Source: an uncultured Prevotellaceae bacterium
Lineage (GTDB): Bacteria > Bacteroidota > Bacteroidia > Bacteroidales > Bacteroidaceae
Direction of reading: 5' to 3'
NCBI GenBank assembly: GCA_900318795.1
Contig: ONLU01000003.1
Location: forward strand, 1-64,000
DNA length: 64,000 nucleotides
The notes below the pieces were generated by a model. The model made no database searches. It saw only the letters and a list, made by a program, of their open reading frames with translations, and was not told the origin of the DNA. Made by a program: the position numbers and the translations under genes. Positions 51,507 through 61,265 of this stretch are shown here, one piece after another. Within the stretch, counting starts at the first letter, position 1, and each line of letters starts with the position of its first letter.

Positions 51507-53360
51507 TTAGTCTTCGTAATCTACTTCGTGGTCGAGTTTCGATATGAAGTCGTCAAACACTTCCTGCTCGACATCGCCCATGGAAAACTCCTTCTGGGCA
51601 TCCTTACGGATTTCAGCAATCCATGCACGACGGGCGCGGACATAGTCTTCGCGGATGCGCTGCATGGCCTGGTCTGTCAGTTCGTCCAGTCCATAATAGT
51701 CAAGCATCAGCTGATAGGTCCAAGCCCATTGATACTCCCGATAATGGTCGTTGATGTCGTAGAAACGGTTCAGCACGTCGCGGATGCTCTCTACGTTGCC
51801 ATTCTTGATATCCTCAATGAGACGCTCTTCCTCACTTACGGGGAGCAGGAGCCCTGACAGGTCTATCCATTTTCCAAGTCCCGTGTCTGAGGTCGGCTTG
51901 CCCAGGAAGCCCTCTTTCACGGCCCGCTTCAGCACGGCACCCATATAGATGCGCAGGGCGATATCATAATACTTGATGCCCTTCTTCAGCGACGAGGCGT
52001 TAATGATGTACTCCTGGAAATTGTACGAAGACACGTTCTTGCCGCCGGCCCGCTGCAGCGACTCCAGAATCTTCTTGCCTTCCACAATCTCGCCCACGGT
52101 AAACGGTGACAGCCAGTCGAAGTTGATGACACTCTTACGGCACGAAGCGGCCCGTTTGTCACGCTTGGGCCATTTCTTGATGTCACGATAGAGTCCTACG
52201 GTAGTGATGTTACGCCCAGGGACAATGTACATGGTCTCTCCGTAGGCCATCAGATAGGCAAACGGCAGGCAACGCATGTCGGGGTGATTCATCAGCTTGC
52301 CAAAGCAGACCGAGAAGGCGCCGATATTTGCCGGCATCAGCACATAGGCACCAGAGGCGGTCTTAGAACCTCGCTCCAAAGTTCCATAGTGCATGGGGCC
52401 CATCTTGTAGGCATGGTTGGAGAAGTTGGTGTTCGATCCGGCATTATAGAACGAGAACTCACCACCTATCAACAGGGAACTCTTATGATGTGAAGCCGAG
52501 AACGGTCCGCAGAATGCAGCACAGGCCTCGCCGTTGGCCATATAGGAATTGGCAAAGAACACGCTGGCCTCGGCTGTGAAGCCATTGGTAATCTGACAGG
52601 CCTCGCCTACGAAGCAGTCCTGCATCTTGACGCTATTGGTGATAGAGCATCCGTTAGAGATGATGGAGTTTTCACAGATAACACCTGTTCCAATGTACAC
52701 ACTGGCATCCTTGGATGAGAGGATGGTGCAATCAGACAACCGTGAGGCACCGCTGATTTCGCAGTCGTCCTTCACCACGGTATTGGTGATTTCCTTCGTA
52801 TTGATAATCTTCACGCCATTTCCGATGGTTCCCTGCTCGGGCTGGGTGAAGCGAATCTCCTCGTTGACGAGTCGCATGATACAGTCTTTCAACTGTCTAT
52901 CCTTGAAATGCTTGACCATGAAAGCAGCCAACTGGGAGTTCAGGTCGTGGAAGAGCATGACATTGCCGTCGCCCATCTCGTTCAGTACAGAGACCAGATG
53001 GCCCTCACCGAAGGTGGCTCCTTCTGTAGTCTCCATGGTGCAGATGTTCGAGATGTAACAGTCGTCACCTATCGTATAATTGTTGATGAAGTTTCCTATC
53101 TTCTCTATGAGACAGTTGTCGCCAACGGTGACGTTACGCAGGGTGGCATCGTTGATGCCTGCATGCTTGGTGAATCCGTTGGTCACCTCCACCTGTTTCT
53201 CAAAAACTCCTAACCGGATGTCGCCGTAAAACACAACACGATGGAATCCGTAGGGGGAGAATGCCTCGGCCACCTGCACATGTTCCCAGTTCTCGGCCCA
53301 GCAGCTGTTATTCTCAAGCACGCCGATTTCTTCTTGTGTCAATTGTCTATATTCTCTCAT
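51507..53360 (-). CDS. DUF4954 family protein
   Basis: 617 aa. A long left-handed beta-helix (about 60-330) is formed by isoleucine-rich turns such as VTVGDNCLIEKIGNFINNYT, DSIISNGCSITNSVKMQDCF-like segments and VFFANSYMANGEACAAFCGP. This resembles sugar acyl/nucleotidyl transferase left-handed helices but without a recognised catalytic domain. The C-terminal third is helical (LKKGIKYYDIALRIYMGAVL). DUF4954 proteins are widespread in Bacteroidetes and spirochaetes and remain uncharacterised. It is placed between hflX and the M16 peptidase with gaps of about 20 bp. Confidence 0.82.
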   Translation of the reverse strand: MREYRQLTQEEIGVLENNSCWAENWEHVQVAEAFSPYGFHRVVFYGDIRLGVFEKQVEVTNGFTKHAGINDATLRNVTVGDNCLIEKIGNFINNYTIGDDCYISNICTMETTEGATFGEGHLVSVLNEMGDGNVMLFHDLNSQLAAFMVKHFKDRQLKDCIMRLVNEEIRFTQPEQGTIGNGVKIINTKEITNTVVKDDCEISGASRLSDCTILSSKDASVYIGTGVICENSIISNGCSITNSVKMQDCFVGEACQITNGFTAEASVFFANSYMANGEACAAFCGPFSASHHKSSLLIGGEFSFYNAGSNTNFSNHAYKMGPMHYGTLERGSKTASGAYVLMPANIGAFSVCFGKLMNHPDMRCLPFAYLMAYGETMYIVPGRNITTVGLYRDIKKWPKRDKRAASCRKSVINFDWLSPFTVGEIVEGKKILESLQRAGGKNVSSYNFQEYIINASSLKKGIKYYDIALRIYMGAVLKRAVKEGFLGKPTSDTGLGKWIDLSGLLLPVSEEERLIEDIKNGNVESIRDVLNRFYDINDHYREYQWAWTYQLMLDYYGLDELTDQAMQRIREDYVRARRAWIAEIRKDAQKEFSMGDVEQEVFDDFISKLDHEVDYED

Positions 53361-53381
53361 AAGTTTAGTATGATGATGTAA

Positions 53382-54683
53382 CTATTCTTCTACGCTATAA
53401 AGGAAGTCATTGTAAGGATACTTCTGCACGTGCAGCTCGCGGACACGCTGATAGAGCACTTGGCGCAGTTCGTCGATATTCTCCTTGTTCTTGGCCGAGA
53501 TGAACAGACAGTCGCCCTGCATCTTAGCCATCCACGTACGACGCAGCTCGTCCAGCGAGATATTCTCCTTCGTGGGTTCCGTCAGATCGTCCTCGTCCTG
53601 GGGAGTCCACGTGTAGGCATCTATCTTGTTGAACACCAGCATGGAGGGTTTGTCGGCACACCCCAGGTCAGCCAGGGTCTTCTCGACCACGCTGATTTGT
53701 TCCTCGAAGTCCGGGTGCGAAATGTCAACGACGTGCACCAGCAGGTCAGCTTCGCGTACCTCATCGAGGGTCGACTTGAACGAATCTACCAGGTCAGTAG
53801 GCAGTTTACGGATGAATCCTACCGTGTCAGCCAGCAGGAAGGGCAAGTTGTCGATAACCATCTTCCGCACCGTCGTATCCAAGGTGGCAAAGAGCTTGTT
53901 CTCGGCAAAGACATCACTCTTGGCCAGCAGGTTCATCATGGTAGACTTTCCAACGTTCGTATAGCCCACCAGAGCCACACGAATCAGACGTCCGCGATTC
54001 TTGCGCTGGGTTGTCTTCTGCTGGTCAATCTCCTGCAGACGCTGTTTCAGCAGGGTGATACGGTGCAGAATGATACGGCGGTCCATCTCCAACTGGGTTT
54101 CACCAGGTCCGCGCAGTCCTACGGAGCCCTTGCCGCCACCCGAACCAGAGCCGCCACCCTGACGTTCCAGGTGAGTCCACAACCGCTGCAGACGGGGCAG
54201 CATATACCGATACTGGGCCAGTTCGACCTGTGTCTTGGCCTCGGCGGTCTGGGCACGCATGGCAAAGATGTCGAGAATGAGCGACGTGCGGTCCAGTATC
54301 TTGAGCTTCAACTCGGCCTCGATATTGCGTATCTGCTTGGCCGACAGCTCATCGTCGAAGATGACCATACCTACAGGCTGGGGCACCATGCCCCCCTCCT
54401 CGGGCTCGGGAGAACCGTTGTCGCGCCACTCGTCGTAGGCATCCTCCTGTTGCTTGATGTATTGCTTGATCTCCTCGAGCTTTCCTTTTCCGACATACGT
54501 CACCTGACTGGGCCCCTGCACCTTCTGCGTGAAACGCTTGATGGTGACTGCTCCGGCAGTATCAGCCAGAAATTCCAGCTCGTCCAAATATTCCTTTGTC
54601 TTGGCCTCGTCCTGCTGCTGCGTGATGAGTCCCACCAGTACCGCAGTCTCAGCCTTCACTTCTGAGATAACAAATTCTTTCAT
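53382..54683 (-). CDS. hflX: Ribosome-associated GTPase HflX
   Basis: 433 aa from MKEFVISEVKAETAVLVGL (an earlier ATG at 54716 is upstream of the -7 box and rejected). The N-terminal HflX domain contains KGKLEEIKQYI and the linker GPGETQLEMDRRIILHRI, the family signature. The G domain has LVGYTNVGKSTMMN (G1), DTVGFIRKLP (G3) and VFNKIDAY (G4). It splits or rescues stalled 70S ribosomes. A Gly/Ser-rich insert (QGGGSGSGGGKGSVG) precedes the signature. Confidence 0.92.
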   Translation of the reverse strand: MKEFVISEVKAETAVLVGLITQQQDEAKTKEYLDELEFLADTAGAVTIKRFTQKVQGPSQVTYVGKGKLEEIKQYIKQQEDAYDEWRDNGSPEPEEGGMVPQPVGMVIFDDELSAKQIRNIEAELKLKILDRTSLILDIFAMRAQTAEAKTQVELAQYRYMLPRLQRLWTHLERQGGGSGSGGGKGSVGLRGPGETQLEMDRRIILHRITLLKQRLQEIDQQKTTQRKNRGRLIRVALVGYTNVGKSTMMNLLAKSDVFAENKLFATLDTTVRKMVIDNLPFLLADTVGFIRKLPTDLVDSFKSTLDEVREADLLVHVVDISHPDFEEQISVVEKTLADLGCADKPSMLVFNKIDAYTWTPQDEDDLTEPTKENISLDELRRTWMAKMQGDCLFISAKNKENIDELRQVLYQRVRELHVQKYPYNDFLYSVEE

Positions 54684-54702
54684 ACCTTGAATTAATATGG
54701 GG

Positions 54703-54710
54703 CAAAGGTA
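54703..54710 (-). promoter_or_regulatory. -7 box of hflX
   Basis: The minus strand reads TACCTTTG 19 bp upstream of the ATG. A heptad array starts 4 bp further upstream. Confidence 0.6.
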
Positions 54711-54714
54711 CAAC

Positions 54715-54821
54715 AAACTTTAAACTTTAAGCTTTCATCTCAAACCTTTATGGTGGTCCGTTATGCAAATTTAACACTTCCTCTACTCATAAAGTTCAAA
54801 GTTCGATGTTCAATGTTCAAA
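54715..54821. repeat. Two heptad arrays in the hflX-nagB divergent gap
   Basis: 54715-54735: AAACTTT, AAACTTT, AAGCTTT. 54791-54821: AAAGTTC, AAAGTTC, GATGTTC, AATGTTC, AAA. Each array lies 4-9 bp upstream of one of the two divergent -7 boxes. Confidence 0.75.
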
Positions 54822-54830
54822 AAAAATCAC

Positions 54831-54838
54831 TATCTTTG
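54831..54838 (+). promoter_or_regulatory. -7 box of nagB
   Basis: TATCTTTG, 37 bp upstream of the nagB ATG; a heptad array ends 9 bp before it. Confidence 0.65.
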
Positions 54839-54875
54839 CAGGGCAAAATGAACTCACTATTTTATTTTTTGACTT

Positions 54876-55670
54876 ATGAGAGTAATTATTGAATCTGACT
54901 ATCAGAAGATGTCCCAGTGGGCTGCAGAACATGTCATTGAGCGCATTAACGCCTTCAAGCCCACAGTCGAGAAACCATTCGTACTGGGTCTGCCCACAGG
55001 TTCTTCGCCCGAGGGAATGTATGCCTGTCTGGTGAAGGCCAACAAGGAAGGCCGGGTATCATTCAAGAACGTGCTGACATTCAACATGGACGAATATGTC
55101 AATCTGCCGGAAGAGCATCCTGAGTCATACCACTCGTTCATGGCCCGCAACCTGTTCGACCATATTGACTGCCCCAAGGAGAACATCCACATCCTGAACG
55201 GCAATGCCAAAGACCTGGCTGCCGAGTGTGCTCACTACGAAGAGATGATTCGTGAGGCAGGCGGCATCGACCTCTTCATAGGAGGAATAGGGCCCGACGG
55301 ACACATCGCCTTCAACGAGCCCTACTCTTCGCTGACCTCTCGCACCCGTGTGAAGACCTTGACAACAGACACCATCATAGCCAACTCGCGCTTCTTCGAC
55401 AACGACGTCAACAAGGTGCCCAAACTGGCGCTGACTGTTGGCGTAGGTACCGTGATGGATGCCCGCGAGGTGATGATTCTGGTCAACGGCCACCACAAGG
55501 CCCGCGCCCTGAAGGCTGCCATCGAAGGTGCCGTCACCCACGAGTGGACCATCTCGGCCCTGCAGATGCACCAGCACGGCATCATCGTCGCCGACGAACC
55601 TGCCACAGACGAGCTGAAGGTGTCCACGTATAAGTACTTCAAGGACATCGAGAAGGACAACCTGCTCTAA
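54876..55670 (+). CDS. nagB: Glucosamine-6-phosphate deaminase
   Basis: 264 aa, standard length. It converts glucosamine 6-phosphate to fructose 6-phosphate and ammonia. Motifs: [14 protein letters not shown] (phosphate binding), [11 protein letters not shown] (catalytic Asp), and [19 protein letters not shown], which contains the Asp-x-His-x-x-x-x-Glu relay. [13 protein letters not shown] follows. It is transcribed alone between a clear promoter and terminator. Confidence 0.95.
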   Translation: MRVIIESDYQKMSQWAAEHVIERINAFKPTVEKPFVLGLPTGSSPEGMYACLVKANKEGRVSFKNVLTFNMDEYVNLPEEHPESYHSFMARNLFDHIDCPKENIHILNGNAKDLAAECAHYEEMIREAGGIDLFIGGIGPDGHIAFNEPYSSLTSRTRVKTLTTDTIIANSRFFDNDVNKVPKLALTVGVGTVMDAREVMILVNGHHKARALKAAIEGAVTHEWTISALQMHQHGIIVADEPATDELKVSTYKYFKDIEKDNLL

Positions 55671-55685
55671 CCAGCATAAAACTCC

Positions 55686-55718
55686 AAAGTATCCCGGGAA
55701 ACGGACTCGGGATACTTT
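55686..55718 (+). terminator. Intrinsic terminator of nagB
   Basis: Perfect 11-bp stem AAAGTATCCCG (55686-55696) with CGGGATACTTT (55708-55718), followed by CATTCT. Confidence 0.75.
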
Positions 55719-55763
55719 CATTCTAAACAACAATAATACACTAAACGACTAAAACAATCACGT

Positions 55764-57203
55764 ATGAAAGACTTACAAATGTACATTGACGGCCAGTTCT
55801 GCCAGAGCAGCAACGGCCAGTGGATTGACGTGCTGAACCCCTCGACCGAGGAAGTCATCTCCCGTCAGCCGGAAGGAACCATCGAAGACGTTAACCGTGC
55901 ACTTGACGCTGCCCGCCGGGCCCAGAAGCAATGGGCCAAGACGCCCGCCATCGAGCGTGCCGCCTGGCTGAAGAAACTGGCCAACGGAATCCGTGAGCGC
56001 CGTGAAGAGTTTATCGACATCATCATGCGCGAGCAGGGCAAGACCCTCACTTGGGCGACCGTCGAGGTGGACGTCACAGCAGAGTACTTTGACTATATGG
56101 CGTCTTTTGCCCGTCACATCGAGGGTGAAATCATTCCCAGCGACCGTCCTAACGAGACCATCTTCCTCGCCAAGAAACCCATCGGTGTGGTTGCAGGCAT
56201 CCTGCCCTGGAACTTCCCCTTCTTCCTGATTGCCCGCAAGGCTGGCGCTGCCCTCATTGCCGGCTGTACCATCGTCATCAAACCCTCGCAGCTGACTCCT
56301 GAGAACTGTACTGTCTTCGGCGAGGTCGTCGACAAGGTGGGACTGCCCAAGGGCGTCATCAACATTGTCACAGGCAGAGGAAGTGTCATCGGCAACGAGA
56401 TGGCAGGCTCGCCCAAGATTGACATCGTCAGCGTGACGGGTTCGGTGGGTGCCGGCGAGAGCATCATGGCCGCTGCTTCGAAGAATATCACCAAGGTGAG
56501 CCTCGAACTGGGTGGCAAGGCTCCTGCCATCGTCTGCAAGGATGCCGACCTGGAGAAGGCTGCCCAATGGATTGTAGACAGTCGCATCGGCAACAACGGA
56601 CAGATATGCAACAACGCCGAGCGCGTCTACGTCGACAAGGCCGTCAAGAAGGAGTTTACCGACATTCTGGTCAAGAAGATGGAGGCCGTCCGCGTAGGCG
56701 ATGTCTGCCAAGACCATACCGTCGACATGGGTCCCCTGGTAGAAGCCCGTGCCCTGGAGAGCGTCACCGAGAAGGTGGAACGCGCCATCAAGCAGGGAGC
56801 CAAGCTGCTCTGTGGCGGTCATCGTGTGGGCGACAAGGGCTACTTCTATGCCGCTACCGTACTGGACAACTGCACCCAGCAGATGGATATCATCCACGAG
56901 GAAACCTTCGGTCCCGTGATTCCGCTGGTTGAGTTTGAAGGTATTGAACAGGCCATCGAATGGGCTAACGACTGTGAGTACGGACTGGCGTCGAGTGTCT
57001 TCACCAAAGATATTGACACAGCCGCCCGCGTGGCCCGTGAACTGGAGTTTGGCGAGACCTACATCAACCGCGAGCACTTCGAGGCCATGCAGGGCTTCCA
57101 TGCCGGTGTGAAGAAGAGTGGCATAGGTGGTGCCGACGGCAAGCATGGCATCGAGGAATACCTCGTCACCCACGTCACCTATCTGGACACCCACTACGAG
57201 TAA
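55764..57203 (+). CDS. aldA: Aldehyde dehydrogenase, AldA type
   Basis: A 479-aa NAD-dependent aldehyde dehydrogenase, closest in pattern to lactaldehyde/glycolaldehyde dehydrogenase. Features: GVVAGILPWNFPFFLIARKA, VIKPSQLTPENC, the Rossmann signature VTGSVGAGESIMAAA, the catalytic Glu in VSLELGGKAP, and the nucleophile Cys282 in NNGQICNNAERVYV. In fucose and rhamnose catabolism this enzyme oxidises L-lactaldehyde to lactate; the other pathway genes are not in the window. It is 93 bp after nagB and separated from it by a terminator. Confidence 0.88.
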   Translation: MKDLQMYIDGQFCQSSNGQWIDVLNPSTEEVISRQPEGTIEDVNRALDAARRAQKQWAKTPAIERAAWLKKLANGIRERREEFIDIIMREQGKTLTWATVEVDVTAEYFDYMASFARHIEGEIIPSDRPNETIFLAKKPIGVVAGILPWNFPFFLIARKAGAALIAGCTIVIKPSQLTPENCTVFGEVVDKVGLPKGVINIVTGRGSVIGNEMAGSPKIDIVSVTGSVGAGESIMAAASKNITKVSLELGGKAPAIVCKDADLEKAAQWIVDSRIGNNGQICNNAERVYVDKAVKKEFTDILVKKMEAVRVGDVCQDHTVDMGPLVEARALESVTEKVERAIKQGAKLLCGGHRVGDKGYFYAATVLDNCTQQMDIIHEETFGPVIPLVEFEGIEQAIEWANDCEYGLASSVFTKDIDTAARVARELEFGETYINREHFEAMQGFHAGVKKSGIGGADGKHGIEEYLVTHVTYLDTHYE

Positions 57204-57260
57204 ACCGCCACCTGCTCTTCCTGAAGAAGTATAATTGCAAAATCAATAACGAAATACAAA

Positions 57261-57812
57261 ATGCAAACAAGATTTAAAAAGAAAGCCAATATCTTTAATG
57301 TGGCCATGACAGCCGTCTCCGGAATGCTCTCCGTCGGTATTATGCTGTATGCTGTTGGCCATTTTGGGCTGGTAAAGGCATGGGACGAACTCATCCTCAA
57401 CATGTTTTACATAGCCTGTCTTGTGATGATGTGGATGTACTTCTTCAACCGCCTCGAAACCCAGCGGTTCAACTACTGGAGTTCGCTGTGCATAGGCATC
57501 ACCATCCTGTTGCGCGACATACTCTTCAAACCACCATTGGCCACCTACGCACTCCAGCTGACCTGCCTGACGCTCTCCGTCTGGCTCCTGCTCATGTTCA
57601 CCTACTTCTATGCCCGCAAGGACTGGAAGACCTACTCCAAGGCCAATCTATGGTTTATCTTCATCGTCGATGTCGCCATTGCAGCACTCTACAACTACGA
57701 CATCCTCATAGAGACACTGGGTGAAGAGAAGCCCTATCTGATGACGGAGATTTGGATTCGACCGACCATCACCTACGGTCTTGTGGCCTGTTTTGTGACC
57801 GAGGATGATTAG
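57261..57812 (+). CDS. Polytopic membrane protein of unknown function
   Basis: 183 aa, not recognised. Five hydrophobic segments can be seen: MTAVSGMLSVGIMLYAV, MFYIACLVMMWMYFF, SSLCIGITILLRDILF, LTCLTLSVWLLLMFTYFYA and LWFIFIVDVAIAALYNY. The ends are short and soluble. It starts 57 bp after aldA with no visible promoter of its own and is followed by a strong terminator, so it is probably the last gene of the aldA transcript. Confidence 0.6.
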   Translation: MQTRFKKKANIFNVAMTAVSGMLSVGIMLYAVGHFGLVKAWDELILNMFYIACLVMMWMYFFNRLETQRFNYWSSLCIGITILLRDILFKPPLATYALQLTCLTLSVWLLLMFTYFYARKDWKTYSKANLWFIFIVDVAIAALYNYDILIETLGEEKPYLMTEIWIRPTITYGLVACFVTEDD

Positions 57813-57873
57813 CAAGGAATTCAAAGCGGAGCGACCCCGTTGGACGGGAAAATCATGAGGTAAGAGAATATTT

Positions 57874-57904
57874 AAAGTGGAGCACCTTTCGGTTGCTCCA
57901 CTTT
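57874..57904. terminator. Intrinsic terminator downstream of aldA and the membrane gene
   Basis: Perfect 11-bp stem AAAGTGGAGCA (57874-57884) with TGCTCCACTTT (57894-57904), followed by CTTC. It lies between convergent genes. Confidence 0.75.
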
Positions 57905-58040
57905 CTTCATCAGTTGATTTCACCGGCTGATGCCGATAATCCTGCTTTTTAGTTAATACATTTAACATTTCGGCCCATATCGAACATCACTCACCGCATG
58001 AGATTTTATGTTTATTCAAGTTTTCGAGAATCAATGAAGA

Positions 58041-59423
58041 TTATTTCTGCATGTCGTAGACCACCTGCATCAGGCGCTTGCCTATCTCGTCGGCAGCCTC
58101 CATCGTGGCTGCCTCGCTGTAGACGCGGATGATGGGCTCGGTATTCGACTTGCGCAGGTGTACCCAGCGGTCGGGGAAGTCTATCTTCACACCGTCAATA
58201 TCGTTGACTTGTGCCGTGGGGTCCTGGGCAAACATCTCCTTCACCTTGACCAGTATGGCATCGACATCGGTCTCAGGAGTCAGGTCGATACGGTTCTTGG
58301 CAATCTGATAGCTGGGGAAGGTCTTACGCAGTTCGCTGGCCTTGCAGCCCTTCTTGGCCAAGGAGGTCAGGAAGAGGGCTATGCCCACGAGGGCGTCACG
58401 CCCATAGTGGCTCTCGGGATAGATGACACCGCCATTGCCTTCGCCGCCGATGACGGCACCGACTTCTTTCATTTTGGTGGTGACATTGACCTCGCCTACG
58501 GCTGCTGCTGAATAGTGGCCTCCACGGCTCTCAGTAACGTCACGCAGGGCTCGGGTGGAACTGAGGTTAGACACGGTGTTACCCGTGGTCTGCGACAACA
58601 CGTAGTCGGCAACGCTGACCAGCGTGTACTCCTCGCCGAACATTGTGCCGTCTTCACAGATGAATGCCAGACGGTCTACATCGGGATCAACGACAATGCC
58701 CAGATTGTAGTGGCCTGTCTTCATCTCGTTCATGATGCCGCTCAAGTTCTTCTCCAACGGTTCGGGGTTATGGGCAAAGTCGCCCGTCACGTCTCCATTG
58801 AGAAACTTATACCCTACGCCGAGGCGTTCCAGAAGTTTGGGGAGTATGATGCCGCCCACACTATTGATGCTGTCAACACAGACCGTAAAGCGGGCTTGCC
58901 GTACTGCATCGGCATCGACCAGATTCAGGTCCAGTACGGACTGGACGTGACGGTCGTCGAAGCTGGAGTCTGCAATGACTTTACCCAAATGGTCGACCTC
59001 AGCATAGCAGAAGTCCTCTTTCTCAGCTATCTCAAGCACTTTGTTGCCGTCGGCAGCTGTCAGGAACTCGCCTTCGCTGTTCAGCAACTTCAGGGCATTC
59101 CATTGGCGGGGATTATGAGACGCCGTGATGATGATGCCTCCATCGGCACCGCTCATACGGACAGCCAGTTCGGTGGTGGGTGTGGTGGCATAGCCTATGT
59201 CGATGACGTCGAAGCCCATGCCTACGAGTGTTCCGCACACTACGTCACGTACCATAGCCCCCGAAATACGGCCGTCGCGCCCTACCACAATCTTGCCCGA
59301 CTTGCGGGGTATAAAAGTGGCATAGGCCGTTGTGAACTTGACGATATCCAGGGGATTCAAGGTATCACCCGTGCGTCCACCGATGGTACCGCGGATGCCG
59401 GAGATTGATTTTATAAGTGTCAT
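58041..59423 (-). CDS. glmM: Phosphoglucosamine mutase
   Basis: A 460-aa alpha-D-phosphohexomutase. It has the active serine (Ser102) in GIIITASHNPRQWNAL, the magnesium loop VVDPDVDRLAFI, the sugar-binding loop IGGEGNGGVIYPE and the phosphate-binding RKSNTEPIIRVYSEA. It interconverts glucosamine 6- and 1-phosphate for peptidoglycan and LPS precursors. It begins SISGIRGTIGGRTGDTL like other GlmM/phosphomannomutase-like Bacteroidetes proteins, so substrate preference is inferred. It starts 14 bp after the DUF4827 gene. Confidence 0.85.
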   Translation of the reverse strand: MTLIKSISGIRGTIGGRTGDTLNPLDIVKFTTAYATFIPRKSGKIVVGRDGRISGAMVRDVVCGTLVGMGFDVIDIGYATTPTTELAVRMSGADGGIIITASHNPRQWNALKLLNSEGEFLTAADGNKVLEIAEKEDFCYAEVDHLGKVIADSSFDDRHVQSVLDLNLVDADAVRQARFTVCVDSINSVGGIILPKLLERLGVGYKFLNGDVTGDFAHNPEPLEKNLSGIMNEMKTGHYNLGIVVDPDVDRLAFICEDGTMFGEEYTLVSVADYVLSQTTGNTVSNLSSTRALRDVTESRGGHYSAAAVGEVNVTTKMKEVGAVIGGEGNGGVIYPESHYGRDALVGIALFLTSLAKKGCKASELRKTFPSYQIAKNRIDLTPETDVDAILVKVKEMFAQDPTAQVNDIDGVKIDFPDRWVHLRKSNTEPIIRVYSEAATMEAADEIGKRLMQVVYDMQK

Positions 59424-59437
59424 AATCTATCTTAAAA

Positions 59438-60109
59438 TTATTTTTCTCTCATATAAGTAATCTCATAGTAGCAGGGGTAAACGCTGGAAGAGGCGTCGGC
59501 CGTACCTTGAGAGTGTGGAACGATAAGTCGGACCTGGGCTATTTCGTCGTTCTCGTTCTCCGGGCGCCCTATATAGACATAGTTCAGCGGAACCAACCAG
59601 CCTGAAGGAACGGACGAAGACGAGGGATGGCGCATCAGCATCACGCCTTCCATAAAGGAGGCCGTAATGGTGGTTCCGGTACGGGTGACATTCATCTTGT
59701 CCACATACTGTGAACCGTCGACCCATCCCTGCAACGTTGAGTTGTAGAACCAAAAGGACGCCTTGTTGCTTGCAAGCAGCGAGTCTGCCAGAATGTTGTA
59801 TTCCTCAAAACGGCAGAGAATATTGACTGCCTTGTTGGCTTCCAGCTTGTCGCCACAGCCTTGGCGCACAATCTGCATATAGACACCTGTACGTTCGAGT
59901 TTGACATACTCATTGGCATCGACGTCCGTCTTTTCACCTTGTGCCTTGAACTGGGCTTCGCTGATTACCTTGATTTCTTCTTTTGCTATATACTGGTCGA
60001 TGGCAGCACGTTCCTTGGCCTTCTTGTCACCATAGGTCTCATAGTTCTCACAACTGGTCACGAACAATACTGTTGCCAACACCAATAGCGGAAAAATCAG
60101 TTTCTTCAT
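59438..60109 (-). CDS. DUF4827 lipoprotein
   Basis: 223 aa with a lipobox: signal MKKLIFPLLVLATVLFVTSC, Cys20 lipidated. The mature part opens with a charged helix (YGDKKAKERAAIDQYIAKEE) and continues with an FKBP-like arrangement, for example VYMQIVRQGCGDKLEANKAV and later GWLVPLNYVYIGRPENEND. DUF4827 genes in Bacteroidales commonly precede glmM-like genes as here. No peptidyl-prolyl isomerase activity is assumed. Confidence 0.82.
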   Translation of the reverse strand: MKKLIFPLLVLATVLFVTSCENYETYGDKKAKERAAIDQYIAKEEIKVISEAQFKAQGEKTDVDANEYVKLERTGVYMQIVRQGCGDKLEANKAVNILCRFEEYNILADSLLASNKASFWFYNSTLQGWVDGSQYVDKMNVTRTGTTITASFMEGVMLMRHPSSSSVPSGWLVPLNYVYIGRPENENDEIAQVRLIVPHSQGTADASSSVYPCYYEITYMREK

Positions 60110-60134
60110 CTTCTATCTTGTCTTAAATCGGCTG

Positions 60135-60142
60135 CAAAGGTA
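60135..60142 (-). promoter_or_regulatory. -7 box of the DUF4827-glmM unit
   Basis: The minus strand reads TACCTTTG 25 bp upstream of the ATG at 60109. Confidence 0.6.
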
Positions 60143-60152
60143 CGATTTTTAA

Positions 60153-60180
60153 GTGAAATGTGAAATGTGTAGAGTGAAGA
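60153..60180. repeat. Heptad array upstream of the DUF4827 promoter
   Basis: GTGAAAT, GTGAAAT, GTGTAGA, GTGAAGA: four units beginning 10 bp upstream of the -7 box. Confidence 0.75.
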
Positions 60181-60227
60181 ATTTGCTCCCACTACACATT
60201 AATTAACTATTCCCGTACCGCTATGCC

Positions 60228-61262
60228 CTACACCAACTGCCCCTCGAAAGCATCGAGTGCCTTCTCCACAGCTTTAACAGCATCGTCTATCGTTCCGTTG
60301 ATGCGTCCTCCAGAGGCGTTCAGATGACCGCCGCCATTGAAGAAGCGAGCTGCTACCTCGTTGCAAGGGAAGTCGTCAACAGAACGTAACGACACCCATA
60401 CGAGGTTGGGGCGCTCGGTATCTTCGCGCAACGATATGCTCAGCTTCAAGCCCTTGATCTGCAACGGCATGTTGACCAGCCCCTCGGAATCGCCCCTCAC
60501 GAAATGGAACTGCTTCAGGTCTGCCCGGGTTAGCGTGTAGTAGGCAGCATGGCGTTTCTCATCGACCACAAGCCGGTTGCACAACACGTGTCCCACCATT
60601 CGTAGACGGTGCTCCGAATAGTTATGGTATACGTTTCTGAAGATTTTGTCCTTATTGATGCGCTTGGTCAGTAGTTGACTGATGATGAAGAAGATGTCGG
60701 GATCGTTTGAATTAAACGTAAACCCGCCCGTGTCAGTCATCATACCCGTATAGACAGGAACAGCGTAGTGCTTGCCCAACTGGTCGAACAGGCCCAACTG
60801 CCACACTATGCGGAACACCAGTTCACAGGTACTCGACATGTGAGACTGAGAGAAACTCAGCACGGCATCCACATCAGGGTCCAAGTGGTGGTCTATAAGT
60901 ACCTTCCGGGCTGGCGATTCAACCAGCGGGGACTCCATATCGCCAGTACGCGACAATGTGTTGAAGTCAAGACAGAATACCATATCGGCAATCTTCAGCA
61001 CCGTGTCCACATAGTCCTTGCGCTTGTCGTAGCGGACTATCTTATCCGTATTCGGCATCCATTGCAGGTAGTCGGGATACTGGTCGGGAGCCACCAGCAA
61101 CGGTTCCTTGCCACATTGCCGCAACACCTCGCCCCAACCTAACAGCGAGCCGATGGCATCGCCGTCTGGATTGGTGTGACACACAACCACAATGGTCTCT
61201 GCGTTATCAATGAGGGAGCGCAACTGTGTGCACTCCCCATCTGTCATGATATTTTCCAGCAT
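60228..61262 (-). CDS. DHH-family phosphoesterase (NrnA/RecJ-like)
   Basis: A 344-aa two-domain DHH/DHHA1 protein. The N-terminal metal-binding motifs are VVVCHTNPDGDAIGSLLGW, MVFCLDFNT and KVLIDHHLDPDVDA (the DHH). The C-terminal DHHA1 domain ends RFFNGGGHLNASGGRINGT, with the GGGH substrate-binding loop. Such enzymes degrade oligoribonucleotides, pAp or cyclic dinucleotides; which one is not readable. It is followed by a gap of about 120 bp and preceded by the nucleotidyltransferase gene. Confidence 0.88.
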   Translation of the reverse strand: MLENIMTDGECTQLRSLIDNAETIVVVCHTNPDGDAIGSLLGWGEVLRQCGKEPLLVAPDQYPDYLQWMPNTDKIVRYDKRKDYVDTVLKIADMVFCLDFNTLSRTGDMESPLVESPARKVLIDHHLDPDVDAVLSFSQSHMSSTCELVFRIVWQLGLFDQLGKHYAVPVYTGMMTDTGGFTFNSNDPDIFFIISQLLTKRINKDKIFRNVYHNYSEHRLRMVGHVLCNRLVVDEKRHAAYYTLTRADLKQFHFVRGDSEGLVNMPLQIKGLKLSISLREDTERPNLVWVSLRSVDDFPCNEVAARFFNGGGHLNASGGRINGTIDDAVKAVEKALDAFEGQLV

Positions 61263-61265
61263 GGA

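Noticed and set aside
53430-54665. A 411-codon plus-strand open frame opposite hflX
   Set aside because: Composition resembles a reverse-complement artefact, and hflX motifs on the minus strand are complete.
55773-57194. A 473-codon minus-strand open frame opposite aldA
   Set aside because: It is exactly opposed to a well-supported aldehyde dehydrogenase; GC-rich third positions keep the antisense frame open.
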